Shown here: one piece after another, positions 25,692 through 33,900 of the stretch
Position numbering within the stretch: position 1 is the first letter of the stretch
How the letters are laid out: the number at the start of each line of letters is the position of its first letter
Notes under the pieces: generated by a model
The model's database searches: none
The model's input: the letters and a program-made list of their open reading frames with translations, nothing else
What the model was told of the DNA's origin: nothing
Translations under genes and position numbers: made by a program
NCBI GenBank assembly: GCA_022565595.1
Contig: JAIUML010000020.1
Span: 1 to 64,000 of the forward strand
From: Saccharospirillum sp.
Lineage (GTDB): Bacteria > Pseudomonadota > Gammaproteobacteria > Pseudomonadales > Natronospirillaceae
Reading direction: 5' to 3'
DNA: 64,000 nucleotides

Positions 25692-28352
25692 GTGTCAAAC
25701 GAGCCACCCATCACAATCGCCACGGCCAAGCTCATGCTGGACCGTGATTATCGAGTATTGCATTTCAGCGATACCAGTAGACTTCTTTTGGACACGCCCG
25801 TGTCCGAAGGCGTCCCATTGCTTGAAGCCTGGCCCGGTTTTGAGTCCTGGCTGAACCAGTACCTCAACCAGCCTTCGCCTGGTAACAACTTCAGTAGTTG
25901 CGTACCTGGCACCCTGGCGTCGTTGACGCATCTTGGCGACGAGTTTGAGTTGTTGCACATCTGGCGCCAATTGGATGTACTGAAGAGTAGCCTGACACTG
26001 CTGCAGTTCAATGCCCTGGTCTTCGATCGGGACGCCAGACTGGTGTTCTCGAACCAGGCCGCTCAGCGGTTTCTTCAGCGCCAGCGGGTAGAAGACTGGT
26101 TGCCGTTGTTGCCTGATGAATGGCATAGCGACTTTTCCGACTGGCTGAGCAGCGATGCACCCACTGAGTATGAGAAAGAATTCAATGGACAGTTTTTGCG
26201 GTGGGAAATCAGCAGCGACCCCAGCCATCAGCACCTGGTCATGGTCTGCCATCCCATGCTTGATCGTGAAAACTACCGGCGCATCCTGGAATACTCGGTC
26301 GATGGTATCTACCAGACCAGTGGTGCTGGCGAACTGGTTTATGCCAATCAGTCACTCGCCCAGCTGTTTGGCTACAGCAACCCGAGTGACATGAAGCAAC
26401 GCATTCGTCATGTTGAGCACGATATCTATCGCTACCCGGAGGATCGTCGGCGCTTTGTCAATCAGCTCAGAGAGCAGGGTGAAGTGGTCGGTTTTGAGTG
26501 TGAAATGTTCGACAGATACGGAAACAGTATCTGGATTCGACAGAACGCGCGCGCCATTTCTAACGAAGAGGGCCAACTGGAGCATATTATCGGCACCGTT
26601 GCCGACATGAGCGATTACAAGCGTTCCGAATTGGCCAGGCTCAAGGCGGAAAAACAATACCAGCGCTTGTTCAATACCGCCCAGGCTGGGCTCTACCAGT
26701 CCGTTGCCAGTGCCGGCACCAATCATGGTGGGCGGTTGTTGCGCGTCAACCAGATGTTTGCGCACATGCTGGGCTATTATTCACCCGAGCATTGCGTGCA
26801 ACAGGTCACGGATATCGGCAAAGATATTTACGCCGAACCGGATCAGCGCGAGGCATTGCTCCAGCGCTTGCGTGCCGAGTCCGTAGTCAGCAGTGAGCGG
26901 GTGCTGTTCAAACGCAGAGATGGCTCACTCATCTGGGTCATGCTCAATGCCCAATACATCGAGTCAGCAGAACCTGAAGAGACGCTTATTGAAGGCTCTA
27001 TTTACGACATTACTCACCTGGTTGAAGCGGAGAATGAGATCCGTTTTCTGGCGGAGCACGACCCGTTAACACGCCTGCCTAATCGCAGTCAGTTCCAGCA
27101 ACAACTCCAGGCCCTCCATGGCTATTGGCAAGCCCTGCCGGGCCATGAGTTTGTCGTTGTTTTTCTGGATCTGGATCACTTCAAGGACATTAACGATACC
27201 CTGGGTCATCTTGTGGGTGACTCCCTGTTGCAGGAAGTTGCGCGCCGTTTGCAGCAACCCTTGAACGTCGCCTACGAGACGTTCCGACTCGGTGGTGATG
27301 AGTTTGGTATTCTGATTGATGGCGCCGTCTCTGATTCCGAGCTTGATGTGTTGTGCCGACAAATCATTGAGCGCATCAGCCGCGAATACCGCTATCAGGA
27401 TAACATTCTCAGAGTGTCTGCCAGCCTGGGGGTGGTGCGCAGTAATCAGTTGGCTATGTCCGACCCGGGCGCAGTGCTGGAAGAGATCATGAGTGCTGCC
27501 GATCTGGCACTCTATAGCTGTAAACGGGCAGGTCGTGCGGGTTATCAACTCTATCAGGAGCCAATGAAAACCCGATTGCTGGCCGAAAAAGAGCTAGAGC
27601 AAAGGCTTGAACAGGCCTTGAGAGACGATCAACTGCAACTGTATTTCCAGCCAATTTTCTGTACAAAGTCCGACCGAATAATCGGTGCCGAGGCCCTGAT
27701 TCGTTGGCCAACGGAAGATGGCATGATCAGCCCGGCTACCTTTATTCCCCTGGCAGAACGCTGCGGGCTGATCGCCAACATAGATGCCTGGGTCATCCGC
27801 AAGGTCGTGCACTATCTGCGTTTGCTGGCTGGTAACCACCCCGACATCAACATCAGCTTCAACCTCTCGGCGTACCACTTCAACTACAACAGCTTTAACG
27901 AGTTGTTTGACCCGTTGGCCGATCAGATCCAGCGCTGGGGTTCGAGGATGACGGTCGAGTTGACCGAACGAGTGATGTTCGAACACACGGATAAGGTTCT
28001 TGAATCCTTGAACCTGTTGCGACAATTCGGAGTCAATATCTCTCTCGATGACTTCGGCACTGGTTACTCATCCTTGAGTTACCTGACCCAGTTTCCAATC
28101 AGCAAGATCAAGATTGACCAGAGCTTTATCCAGAACATGGATATAGACGCCACTGCCAGGGCTGTCGTTCAGGCTGCCACGCAGATCGGCAAGACACTGA
28201 AACTGCAGATCAACGCAGAAGGTGTAGAAACTCAGGCGCAATACGATTACGTGTGCGACCTTGGCATAGACGAGGCCCAGGGCTTTCACCTCGCACGACC
28301 CATGCCGATGGATGAACTGTTACAGCGGCTGAGTAAAGAGGCCAGCAAGTAA
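25692..28352 (+). CDS. PAS-GGDEF-EAL cyclic-di-GMP signalling protein
   Basis: A predicted dual-domain c-di-GMP enzyme of 886 residues with no membrane helix. The N-terminal 190 residues resemble sensory domains; two PAS-like domains follow (about 195-315, NYRRILEYSVDGIYQT; and 320-445, QYQRLFNTAQAGLYQS), then GGDEF (about 455-615) and EAL (about 635-880). GGDEF is intact (RLGGDEFGIL), but the inhibitory RxxD site upstream reads NVAY. EAL keeps EALIRW, the Asn of SFNLSA, ELTER, DDFGTGYSS, KIDQSFI and AEGVET, so it looks able to hydrolyse c-di-GMP. The start is a GTG. An AT-rich TATAAA lies about 25 bp upstream, without a good -35. Confidence 0.9.
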   Translation: MSNEPPITIATAKLMLDRDYRVLHFSDTSRLLLDTPVSEGVPLLEAWPGFESWLNQYLNQPSPGNNFSSCVPGTLASLTHLGDEFELLHIWRQLDVLKSSLTLLQFNALVFDRDARLVFSNQAAQRFLQRQRVEDWLPLLPDEWHSDFSDWLSSDAPTEYEKEFNGQFLRWEISSDPSHQHLVMVCHPMLDRENYRRILEYSVDGIYQTSGAGELVYANQSLAQLFGYSNPSDMKQRIRHVEHDIYRYPEDRRRFVNQLREQGEVVGFECEMFDRYGNSIWIRQNARAISNEEGQLEHIIGTVADMSDYKRSELARLKAEKQYQRLFNTAQAGLYQSVASAGTNHGGRLLRVNQMFAHMLGYYSPEHCVQQVTDIGKDIYAEPDQREALLQRLRAESVVSSERVLFKRRDGSLIWVMLNAQYIESAEPEETLIEGSIYDITHLVEAENEIRFLAEHDPLTRLPNRSQFQQQLQALHGYWQALPGHEFVVVFLDLDHFKDINDTLGHLVGDSLLQEVARRLQQPLNVAYETFRLGGDEFGILIDGAVSDSELDVLCRQIIERISREYRYQDNILRVSASLGVVRSNQLAMSDPGAVLEEIMSAADLALYSCKRAGRAGYQLYQEPMKTRLLAEKELEQRLEQALRDDQLQLYFQPIFCTKSDRIIGAEALIRWPTEDGMISPATFIPLAERCGLIANIDAWVIRKVVHYLRLLAGNHPDINISFNLSAYHFNYNSFNELFDPLADQIQRWGSRMTVELTERVMFEHTDKVLESLNLLRQFGVNISLDDFGTGYSSLSYLTQFPISKIKIDQSFIQNMDIDATARAVVQAATQIGKTLKLQINAEGVETQAQYDYVCDLGIDEAQGFHLARPMPMDELLQRLSKEASK

Positions 28353-28375
28353 TATTGAGCGCACAGTTCACTCTT

Positions 28376-29098
28376 CTATTGCAGACAACACTGCTTATAC
28401 TTCTTGCCACTACCACAAGGGCAGGGGTCGTTGCGGCCCACCTTGCCCTGGCGTTGCTCGGGCGTGCCTGATTCCAGCATGACGCGAAGGGACATCGACA
28501 AGCGGGCATGCAAATCGACTGCTTTCGGAAGTTGCTTGATCACTTCATCAGCAAGTTGATCCGGCCTCATGGCGGAGTTACGCTTGGCCAGAAACTGCCG
28601 CGCATGGTCGGGTGTAGCAAAGAACCGCAAAGCAAAGAGTTGGCTGTCGAGTTCCGATTGCAATTCAGCGGGTATCAAGTGCTGCCAGGAGTCTTCTGCC
28701 AATCGATAGCCAATGCTGAAACCCAGGCTCCAGTCATTCAAGATGCTGCCGGGTTTGATCTGCTCCACGGCATCCAGGTCATCAACCTTTGGCAGAGGGT
28801 AGCGCTGCTGCTGGCAACGTTTCTCCATTTGCAATTGATAGGACAGTACGGCATTAATCAGGTTCAGCGTCGGCTCAACCCTGGGCATCAATTGCGTAAA
28901 AGGCTCCAGCCAATCGCTCACCGAGATAGCGATCGGGGCCTGGCATATGGCAAACAGATAGCCATCTATGCCTGCCAGGCTGGCCGGTATCAGCGTCGGT
29001 TCGCTGCGATCTTCCTCGGGCTGTTGCTGCAGCCATTCATTGAGCAAGTTTCTGGCTTGCGCAAAGTCGAGGTTTTTCAGGTTCAGGTCTTCAGTCAT
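28376..29098 (-). CDS. YecA/UPF0149-family protein with SEC-C metal-binding tail
   Basis: The product ends with the SEC-C motif [17 protein letters not shown], a zinc-binding tail shared with SecA. The start is placed at 29098 ([16 protein letters not shown]), which overlaps the upstream stop by 8 bp; the longer frame adds 33 residues that lie inside the DUF1244 gene. The 240-residue body is helical with [13 protein letters not shown] and [10 protein letters not shown] segments typical of UPF0149. E. coli YecA binds ribosomes; no role can be deduced here. It is likely cotranscribed with the DUF1244 gene. Confidence 0.85.
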   Translation of the reverse strand: MTEDLNLKNLDFAQARNLLNEWLQQQPEEDRSEPTLIPASLAGIDGYLFAICQAPIAISVSDWLEPFTQLMPRVEPTLNLINAVLSYQLQMEKRCQQQRYPLPKVDDLDAVEQIKPGSILNDWSLGFSIGYRLAEDSWQHLIPAELQSELDSQLFALRFFATPDHARQFLAKRNSAMRPDQLADEVIKQLPKAVDLHARLSMSLRVMLESGTPEQRQGKVGRNDPCPCGSGKKYKQCCLQ

Positions 29099-29402
29099 GC
29101 TTGTGTGATTGCTCAAAATGGGCCTTTTGCTCAGCGCTGGCTTCAGTCTGGAAACGTGCTTTCCACTCGGCGTAAGGCATTCCATAAATGATTTCACGAG
29201 CGGCTTCCTTGTCCAGCTCTATACCGCGTTCAGCCGCTGCCTCACCATACCAGCGAGACAAACAATTCCGGCAGAAGCCAGCCAGGTTCATCAGGTCAAT
29301 ATTCTGAACGTCCTTACGCTCATCCAGGTGTTGCAGCAACCGCCGAAAAGCGGCCGCTTCCAGTTCAGTTTGTGTGTCTTTGTTCATTTTGGTTTCTTCC
29401 AT
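29091..29402 (-). CDS. DUF1244 family protein
   Basis: A 103-residue cytoplasmic protein with the DUF1244 signature: [35 protein letters not shown] and the following [11 protein letters not shown]. The two cysteines in CRNC are conserved in the family. Function unknown. The next start, MNKDTQTE (five codons in), is an alternative. It overlaps the YecA-like gene. Confidence 0.88.
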   Translation of the reverse strand: MEETKMNKDTQTELEAAAFRRLLQHLDERKDVQNIDLMNLAGFCRNCLSRWYGEAAAERGIELDKEAAREIIYGMPYAEWKARFQTEASAEQKAHFEQSHKHD

Positions 29403-29423
29403 CTTTTAAGGGTTGCGGCAATG

Positions 29424-29622
29424 GTCCGCACTCGCTACCCGGTAGCCCATCATAAGGGACGCTGTAAATACCTATAAGGCTCATCCCTGAGCCTTACCCT
29501 TCGGGCTCGCTTCGCTCATGCAAAAACGCTCCCGGCGTTTTTGTCCCTGTAAGCTCGGCGGTAGCCATCCATGGCTACCGACGCCCCTATGATGGGCTAC
29601 CGGGCATCGATTGCTCGCAATG
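29424..29622 (+). repeat. Cloverleaf repeat, copy B (extended)
   Basis: Outer arms at 29437-29458 and 29584-29604 pair over about 20 bp with one mismatch. Inside are the shared GGGACGCTGTAAATACCT start, an expanded first hairpin region (29474-29553) and the second hairpin GTAGCCATCCATGGCTAC, closed by CGACGCCCC. The expansion holds its own stems AAGGCTCATCCCTGAGCCTT and AAAAACGCTCCCGGCGTTTTT, with ACCCTTCGGGCTCGCT between, closely matching copy D. The flank TCCGCACTCGCTACC precedes it. Confidence 0.8.
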
Positions 29623-29642
29623 GTGGCTTCACTAAAACTTGG

Positions 29643-29984
29643 TTACCCACCCGCTTTCTTGACGGTAAAGCCACGCTTAGATAACTCTTCAACCAGGATG
29701 TCTCGTTGATCACCCTGTATCTCGATCACAAAATCCTTCACCGTCCCACCCGTTCCGCAACGCGCTTTCAATTGCTTGGCCAGGGCTTTCAGTTCTTTCT
29801 CCGCCATGGGGACACCCGTTATCAGCGTAACCCCCTTGCCCTTGCGGCCTTTGGTTTCTCGGCTGACACGGACGATGCCATCGCCAGCCGGAGGTGCTGA
29901 TGATTGTTTGCATTGGCATTGTTTAAGGGGCTGATCACAGTCAGGACAGGTGCGTCCGGATTCTGTGCTGTATACCAGGGCCAT
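29643..29984 (-). CDS. yciH: YciH/SUI1-type translation factor
   Basis: YciH is the bacterial SUI1/eIF1-like protein, which can influence start-codon selection. The start is set at 29984 (MALVYSTESGRTCPDCDQPL); the longer frame starts in the repeat-flanking region. The 113-residue product has a CPDC...CQC cysteine cluster near 14-28 and the SUI1 core VTLITGVPMAEKELKALAKQLK and CGTGGTVKDFVIEIQGDQ, where GGTVK is the family's key motif. It stands alone between two dispersed repeats. Confidence 0.9.
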   Translation of the reverse strand: MALVYSTESGRTCPDCDQPLKQCQCKQSSAPPAGDGIVRVSRETKGRKGKGVTLITGVPMAEKELKALAKQLKARCGTGGTVKDFVIEIQGDQRDILVEELSKRGFTVKKAGG

Positions 29985-30020
29985 GGTAACTCCGAGGGTT
30001 AGGCGGGTGCATTGCAAAAT

Positions 30021-30151
30021 TGAGCGACGGTGGCTGGGTAGTCCTCTGAAGGGGCGTCGATCCCCAGGGATGGGGATCGCCGAGCTTACAGGGATGTACT
30101 TGCAGCGTCCCCTGCAGAGGACTACCCAGTTACCGGCGCGGGCTCAAGTCG
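30021..30151 (-). repeat. Cloverleaf repeat, copy C
   Basis: Perfect 21-bp arms lie at 30034-30054 and 30109-30129 except for one position. On the minus strand the inside reads GGACGCTGCAAG, hairpin TACATCCCTGTA, AGCTCGGCGA, hairpin TCCCCATCCCTGGGGA, then TCGACGCCCC. This is the canonical, uninterrupted form. It lies upstream of yciH and downstream of frnE. Confidence 0.85.
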
Positions 30152-30188
30152 CTACAGTATACCAAACCGACAAAGACGGGTCTTCGAA

Positions 30189-30842
30189 TTACTCGGCTGC
30201 CATCTCAGCCGCTATCTGCGTCAGGGCCTGTTTGAAGGTGTCGGCAGGCTGGCCGCCGGTGATGGCGTATTTGTTGTTGATGATGAAGGTGGGTACGGAC
30301 TGTACGCCCAATTGCTGGTAGTGGGCCTCTTCGCCGCGAACCTCGTCTGCGTAAGCGTCGCTGGCCAGGATGTCGGCGGCTGCTTCAGCGTCCAGTCCGG
30401 CTTTTGCGGCAGCGGCTTTCAGCACGGCGGGGTCGTTTACGTTAGTGCGCTCGGTGAAATAGGCCTCGAACAGTGCCAGTTTCAGCGCCGTTTGCTGACC
30501 GCTGTCTTTGGCCCAGTTCAGCAGCCGGTGGCAGTTGAAGGTGTTCTGGGTTTTCATGTCATCGGTGAAGTTGAACTGGAAGCCCACCTGGTCGCCAGCA
30601 CTGCTGATGCGTTTGCGGTTTTCTTCGCTTTGCTCATAACTCATGCCGTATTTCTGCATGATGTGCTCGCGCCAGTTTTCACCCTCCAACGGAGAATCCG
30701 GCCGCAGCTCAAAGGCGTGCCAGTTCAGCTCAACCGAGAGCTCGTCGGACAGCGCTTCCAATGCCTGCTCCAGGTTCTTATAGCCAATGACGCACCAGGG
30801 GCAGGCAACGTCCGAGACTATATCGATATTCAGTTTTTGCAC
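30189..30842 (-). CDS. DsbA-family oxidoreductase, FrnE type
   Basis: A cytoplasmic thioredoxin-fold disulfide oxidoreductase of the FrnE/2-hydroxychromene isomerase-like group. The 217-residue product has the active site CPWC (Cys14, Cys17) in IDIVSDVACPWCVIG, the helical insertion with GYxMSYEQSEENRKR and NTFNCHRLLNWA, and the cis-Pro strand QSVPTFIINN near the C-terminus. There is no signal peptide. It starts 3 bp after the upstream FAD protein ends, so the two form an operon. Confidence 0.9.
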   Translation of the reverse strand: MQKLNIDIVSDVACPWCVIGYKNLEQALEALSDELSVELNWHAFELRPDSPLEGENWREHIMQKYGMSYEQSEENRKRISSAGDQVGFQFNFTDDMKTQNTFNCHRLLNWAKDSGQQTALKLALFEAYFTERTNVNDPAVLKAAAAKAGLDAEAAADILASDAYADEVRGEEAHYQQLGVQSVPTFIINNKYAITGGQPADTFKQALTQIAAEMAAE

Positions 30843-30845
30843 GAC

Positions 30846-31829
30846 TTAACTCCAGGCCTGTTGTACAGCTTTTGATAATCGCATGGCACTCAGCCAGGCG
30901 TCTTCCAATCGGTCGCCAATGGTCCAGTCGCCAGCCAGGCCCAGGTTGTTCTCAGCATCCCATTGCTGAATTTCCGCATGGGCCGGGCCTGTGCGCGCAT
31001 AGAGCCAACGGTGCTTGAAGCTGTCGACCATGGGCGGCAGGTCCTTAGGCGCCAGCTTGCGCAGCATGGTCAGGCACTGTTGCTGCATCAGGTCTTCTCG
31101 AGCGTCCAGGTGGTTTGCAGTCCACTGCGCAGTGAAATGCATCACCCAGACTTCCGGCTCAGGTTCCCGGCCCGGCTTGCTGCTGTCTCGCGCTGCCCAA
31201 CTGATCACGCCTTCTTTGGTGAAAACACCGTCAAATTCGATGCCCGTAGGCTGCTCGAAAGCCATCGCCACGGCCCAGGTTGGCAGCATGGTGGTGCGGC
31301 GCAAGGGGACTTCCAGGCGCGAGCCCGAGGGCAAGAGGGCCAGGCTCTGGGCCAGAGGCGCCGTCAGCAGAATGGCATCAAACAAGCCGTATTGCTCGCC
31401 AGAGTCGTCCCAGAGGCGCCATTGATTCTCGACCCGTTCAAGCCGGTCAATGCGCGTTTTGGTGTAGAGGTCGATGCCCTCGCTCATGCCATGTACCATG
31501 GCATTCATGGTGGGAGAGCCTACATAGCGGGCCTGATCATCAGGTGATTCAACAGCTTCACCCCGTTCAATAACCCCCAGTTTGGGTTGCCAGTGACTCA
31601 CCCAGCCTTGTTCCAGCCAGTGTTGCACCTCTGTTTCGAACGCAGCGTCTCGCACGGTGAAATATTGGGCACCGTGATCGGCCTGCCAGCCTTCCCGCCG
31701 ACGCGTCGCCAGGCGGCCACCACGGCCGCGGCTTTTCTCGAAAATCTGACAGCGGTGCCCGGCTCTTTGCAGCTCCCTGGCCAGGGTAATACCTGACAAA
31801 CCGGCACCCACTACCGCAAAAATTGCCAT
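30846..31829 (-). CDS. FAD-dependent amine oxidase/renalase-like protein
   Basis: A predicted FAD flavoprotein of 327 residues. It begins with the dinucleotide-binding fold VVGAGLSGITLARELQRAGH, then the conserved FEKSRGRGGRLATRR and the DHGAQYFTVRD segment seen in renalase-type NAD(P)/FAD oxidoreductases. The C-terminal FAD contact GLAGDWTIGDRLEDAWLSA is also present. The substrate cannot be assigned. It is cotranscribed with frnE. Confidence 0.88.
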   Translation of the reverse strand: MAIFAVVGAGLSGITLARELQRAGHRCQIFEKSRGRGGRLATRRREGWQADHGAQYFTVRDAAFETEVQHWLEQGWVSHWQPKLGVIERGEAVESPDDQARYVGSPTMNAMVHGMSEGIDLYTKTRIDRLERVENQWRLWDDSGEQYGLFDAILLTAPLAQSLALLPSGSRLEVPLRRTTMLPTWAVAMAFEQPTGIEFDGVFTKEGVISWAARDSSKPGREPEPEVWVMHFTAQWTANHLDAREDLMQQQCLTMLRKLAPKDLPPMVDSFKHRWLYARTGPAHAEIQQWDAENNLGLAGDWTIGDRLEDAWLSAMRLSKAVQQAWS

Positions 31830-32052
31830 CTGCGTTTACCTCCAGGTGAATGTTGCACAATGATCGATGTCGATGACCTATACTCTACTCTTTAGCGTAA
31901 GACTTGCCAGCCACAACAGCGATGTCGGCGGACACTCTGGTTGCCAAATCAGGACGATGCCACCAGAATACTGCTTTGGCCCCGCTATGGATCACCTTTT
32001 AATTTGCCACGGCGACCCTATTTAAAGGGCTGCAATTCGACCCGGGAACACC

Positions 32053-32670
32053 ATGACCGTCACTCAACGCGCCAGCGTCGCCATACCACTGGGCGAACAA
32101 GCCAAGCCAACCCGCTTTGTCAGCTTCGATCACCTGCACGATGGCAAGGAACACATCGCCATACTCTATGGTGAACCGGAAAAAGAAGAAGCGCCACTGG
32201 TGCGCCTGCACAGTGAATGCCTGACCGGGGATGTGTTTGGCTCGCAGCGCTGCGACTGCGGCGAACAACTGCATGAGGCACAACGGCTGCTGGCCGATCA
32301 GGGTGGGGTTCTGCTCTACTTGCGTCAGGAAGGCCGAGGCATCGGTTTGTACAACAAGCTCGATGCCTATGCCCTTCAGGATAAAGGGATCGATACCTAT
32401 ACCGCCAACGAAATGCTCGGTTTTGGCCACGACCTGCGCGACTTTCGACCGGCGGCGGAAATGCTGCAGTCTCTGGGTATTCTGTCCATCCGTTTGTTGT
32501 CCAACAACCCACACAAGGCCTCTCAGTTGGAGGAGTTCGGCATAACAGTGGTCGACCGCATCGATACTGGTGTCTATATCAATCGGCACAATGCTGCCTA
32601 CTTGAAAGCCAAGGTGGATCAGCAGGCGCATTCCATTCTGCTCGATCAGGATCACGAACCAGGGCAATGA
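32053..32670 (+). CDS. ribA: GTP cyclohydrolase II RibA
   Basis: RibA opens GTP to 2,5-diamino-6-ribosylamino-4-pyrimidinone 5'-phosphate, the first step of riboflavin synthesis. The 205-residue protein has the zinc cysteines in HSECLTGDVFGSQRCDCG (Cys56, Cys67, Cys69) and the GTP-binding YLRQEGRGIGLYNKL, then YTANEMLGFGHDLRDF and LLSNNPHKASQLEE. No FMN riboswitch-like leader was seen in the 220 bp upstream. The stop overlaps a small DUF2256 gene as ATGA. Confidence 0.96.
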   Translation: MTVTQRASVAIPLGEQAKPTRFVSFDHLHDGKEHIAILYGEPEKEEAPLVRLHSECLTGDVFGSQRCDCGEQLHEAQRLLADQGGVLLYLRQEGRGIGLYNKLDAYALQDKGIDTYTANEMLGFGHDLRDFRPAAEMLQSLGILSIRLLSNNPHKASQLEEFGITVVDRIDTGVYINRHNAAYLKAKVDQQAHSILLDQDHEPGQ

Positions 32671-32819
32671 AGCAGCAACGCAAGGCCGACCTGCCCAGCA
32701 AGCTTTGCCCGGTCTGTCAGCGGCCTTTTGTCTGGCGCAAAAAATGGGCGAGTTGCTGGGATGAAGTGCGTTACTGTAGCGAACGTTGCCGTCGACAGCG
32801 CAAGGCTTCAGAGCCCTGA
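32667..32819 (+). CDS. DUF2256 small zinc-finger-like protein
   Basis: A 50-codon gene whose ATG overlaps the ribA stop as ATGA, so translation is coupled. The product MKQQRKADLPSKLCPVCQ... contains CPVC, then the near-invariant DUF2256 run RPFVWRKKWASCWDEV and YCSERCRR, giving a C4-like metal site. Elsewhere DUF2256 genes are often near photolyase/cryptochrome genes; one lies 2.3 kb downstream here. Function unknown. Confidence 0.88.
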   Translation: MKQQRKADLPSKLCPVCQRPFVWRKKWASCWDEVRYCSERCRRQRKASEP

Positions 32820-32907
32820 TTATTGGCATCCGATAAAACAATGACCCAGCCAAAACCGCCCATTCATCCTTCTCGTCAACAATAAAAGCCATGCTTGAAG
32901 GGTGTTG

Positions 32908-32935
32908 GTGACAGCTGCGCCAGGCCTGTTATGCT
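32908..32935 (+). promoter_or_regulatory. Possible sigma-70 promoter for the hydrolase gene
   Basis: GTGACA (32908-32913) and TATGCT (32930-32935) are 16 bp apart, about 30 bp before the ATG at 32965. Confidence 0.4.
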
Positions 32936-32964
32936 GCAAGCCGTGCCAACAAAAGGTAAATGTC

Positions 32965-33867
32965 ATGCAGTACCTCGAAGAGCTGATCGACACACCGGAT
33001 GGTCATGCCATTCCGGTCAAGGCCTGGCGCCCGCGTGAGCCAGAGGCTATCCTGGTCATTGCCCATGGCATGGCCGAGCATGCCAGCCGCTACGCGCCGC
33101 TGGCCGAATGGCTGACCGAACAAGGCGTGGCTGTGGTAGCGCTGGAGCAACGTGGCCATTCCGACCACTGCCCGGAAGAAGACCTGGGCCACTACGCCGA
33201 TGAAGACGGCTGGAACAAGGTACTCAGCGACCTCAAGCAGGTGGTCGATTTTGCCAGAGAACTGGAGCCGGACTGCCCGGTGACTCTGTTCGGCCACAGC
33301 ATGGGCTCCTTTATCGCTCAGGCCTGGATACAGCGTTACGGCGCCAATATCGACAATCTGATGCTATGTGCGACGAACCGCATCAATCCGCTCGAATTGA
33401 AAGTGTCCAAAGCTCTGGTGGACAGCATCAAGCTATTGCGAGGACGCCGTCATGTCAGTCGAACCATCGAGGCCATGACTTTTGGCAAGTTCAACAAGGC
33501 CTTCAAACCCACTCGCACCAGCCATGATTGGCTCAGCCGTGATGCCGCCCAGGTCGATGAATACCTGGCCGATCCCTATTGCGGTTTCGGCTGTACGACC
33601 GGCCTGTGGAGTGACTTTCTCGGTGGCTTGTTGAGTATCGACCCAACCACCCGGCGCAAGGATTTACCGGTCCACATCCTGTCCGGCACCGCCGACCCGG
33701 TCGGGGAAAAGGGCTATGGCATTGGCAAACACATTGCTGCCCTGAAGGCCGCCGGCGTGAAGCTGGCCAGCGTGCAACTCTATGAAGGCGCTCGCCATGA
33801 GCTGGTCAACGAAACCAATGCCCGTGAAGTCTGGCAGCACATCAACCATTGCCTGGTCCGATGTTAA
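32965..33867 (+). CDS. Alpha/beta hydrolase, lysophospholipase/monoacylglycerol lipase type
   Basis: A serine hydrolase of 300 residues. The start is at 32965, with AAAGGT 7 nt upstream. Catalytic elements: the nucleophile elbow TLFGHSMGSF, the acid in HILSGTADPVGEKG and the histidine in YEGARHELVNE. The N-terminal VIAHGMAEHASRYAPLAEWL and VVALEQRGHSDH are typical of the monoglyceride-lipase branch. There is no signal peptide. The class V aminotransferase gene follows 33 bp on. Confidence 0.9.
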   Translation: MQYLEELIDTPDGHAIPVKAWRPREPEAILVIAHGMAEHASRYAPLAEWLTEQGVAVVALEQRGHSDHCPEEDLGHYADEDGWNKVLSDLKQVVDFARELEPDCPVTLFGHSMGSFIAQAWIQRYGANIDNLMLCATNRINPLELKVSKALVDSIKLLRGRRHVSRTIEAMTFGKFNKAFKPTRTSHDWLSRDAAQVDEYLADPYCGFGCTTGLWSDFLGGLLSIDPTTRRKDLPVHILSGTADPVGEKGYGIGKHIAALKAAGVKLASVQLYEGARHELVNETNAREVWQHINHCLVRC

Positions 33868-33900
33868 TCGGTGACTTTACACTCATCCACAGGAGTAACC

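Noticed and set aside
24371-25735. 454-codon minus-strand frame inside rep
   Set aside because: Antisense shadow of Rep, which has all helicase motifs on the plus strand.
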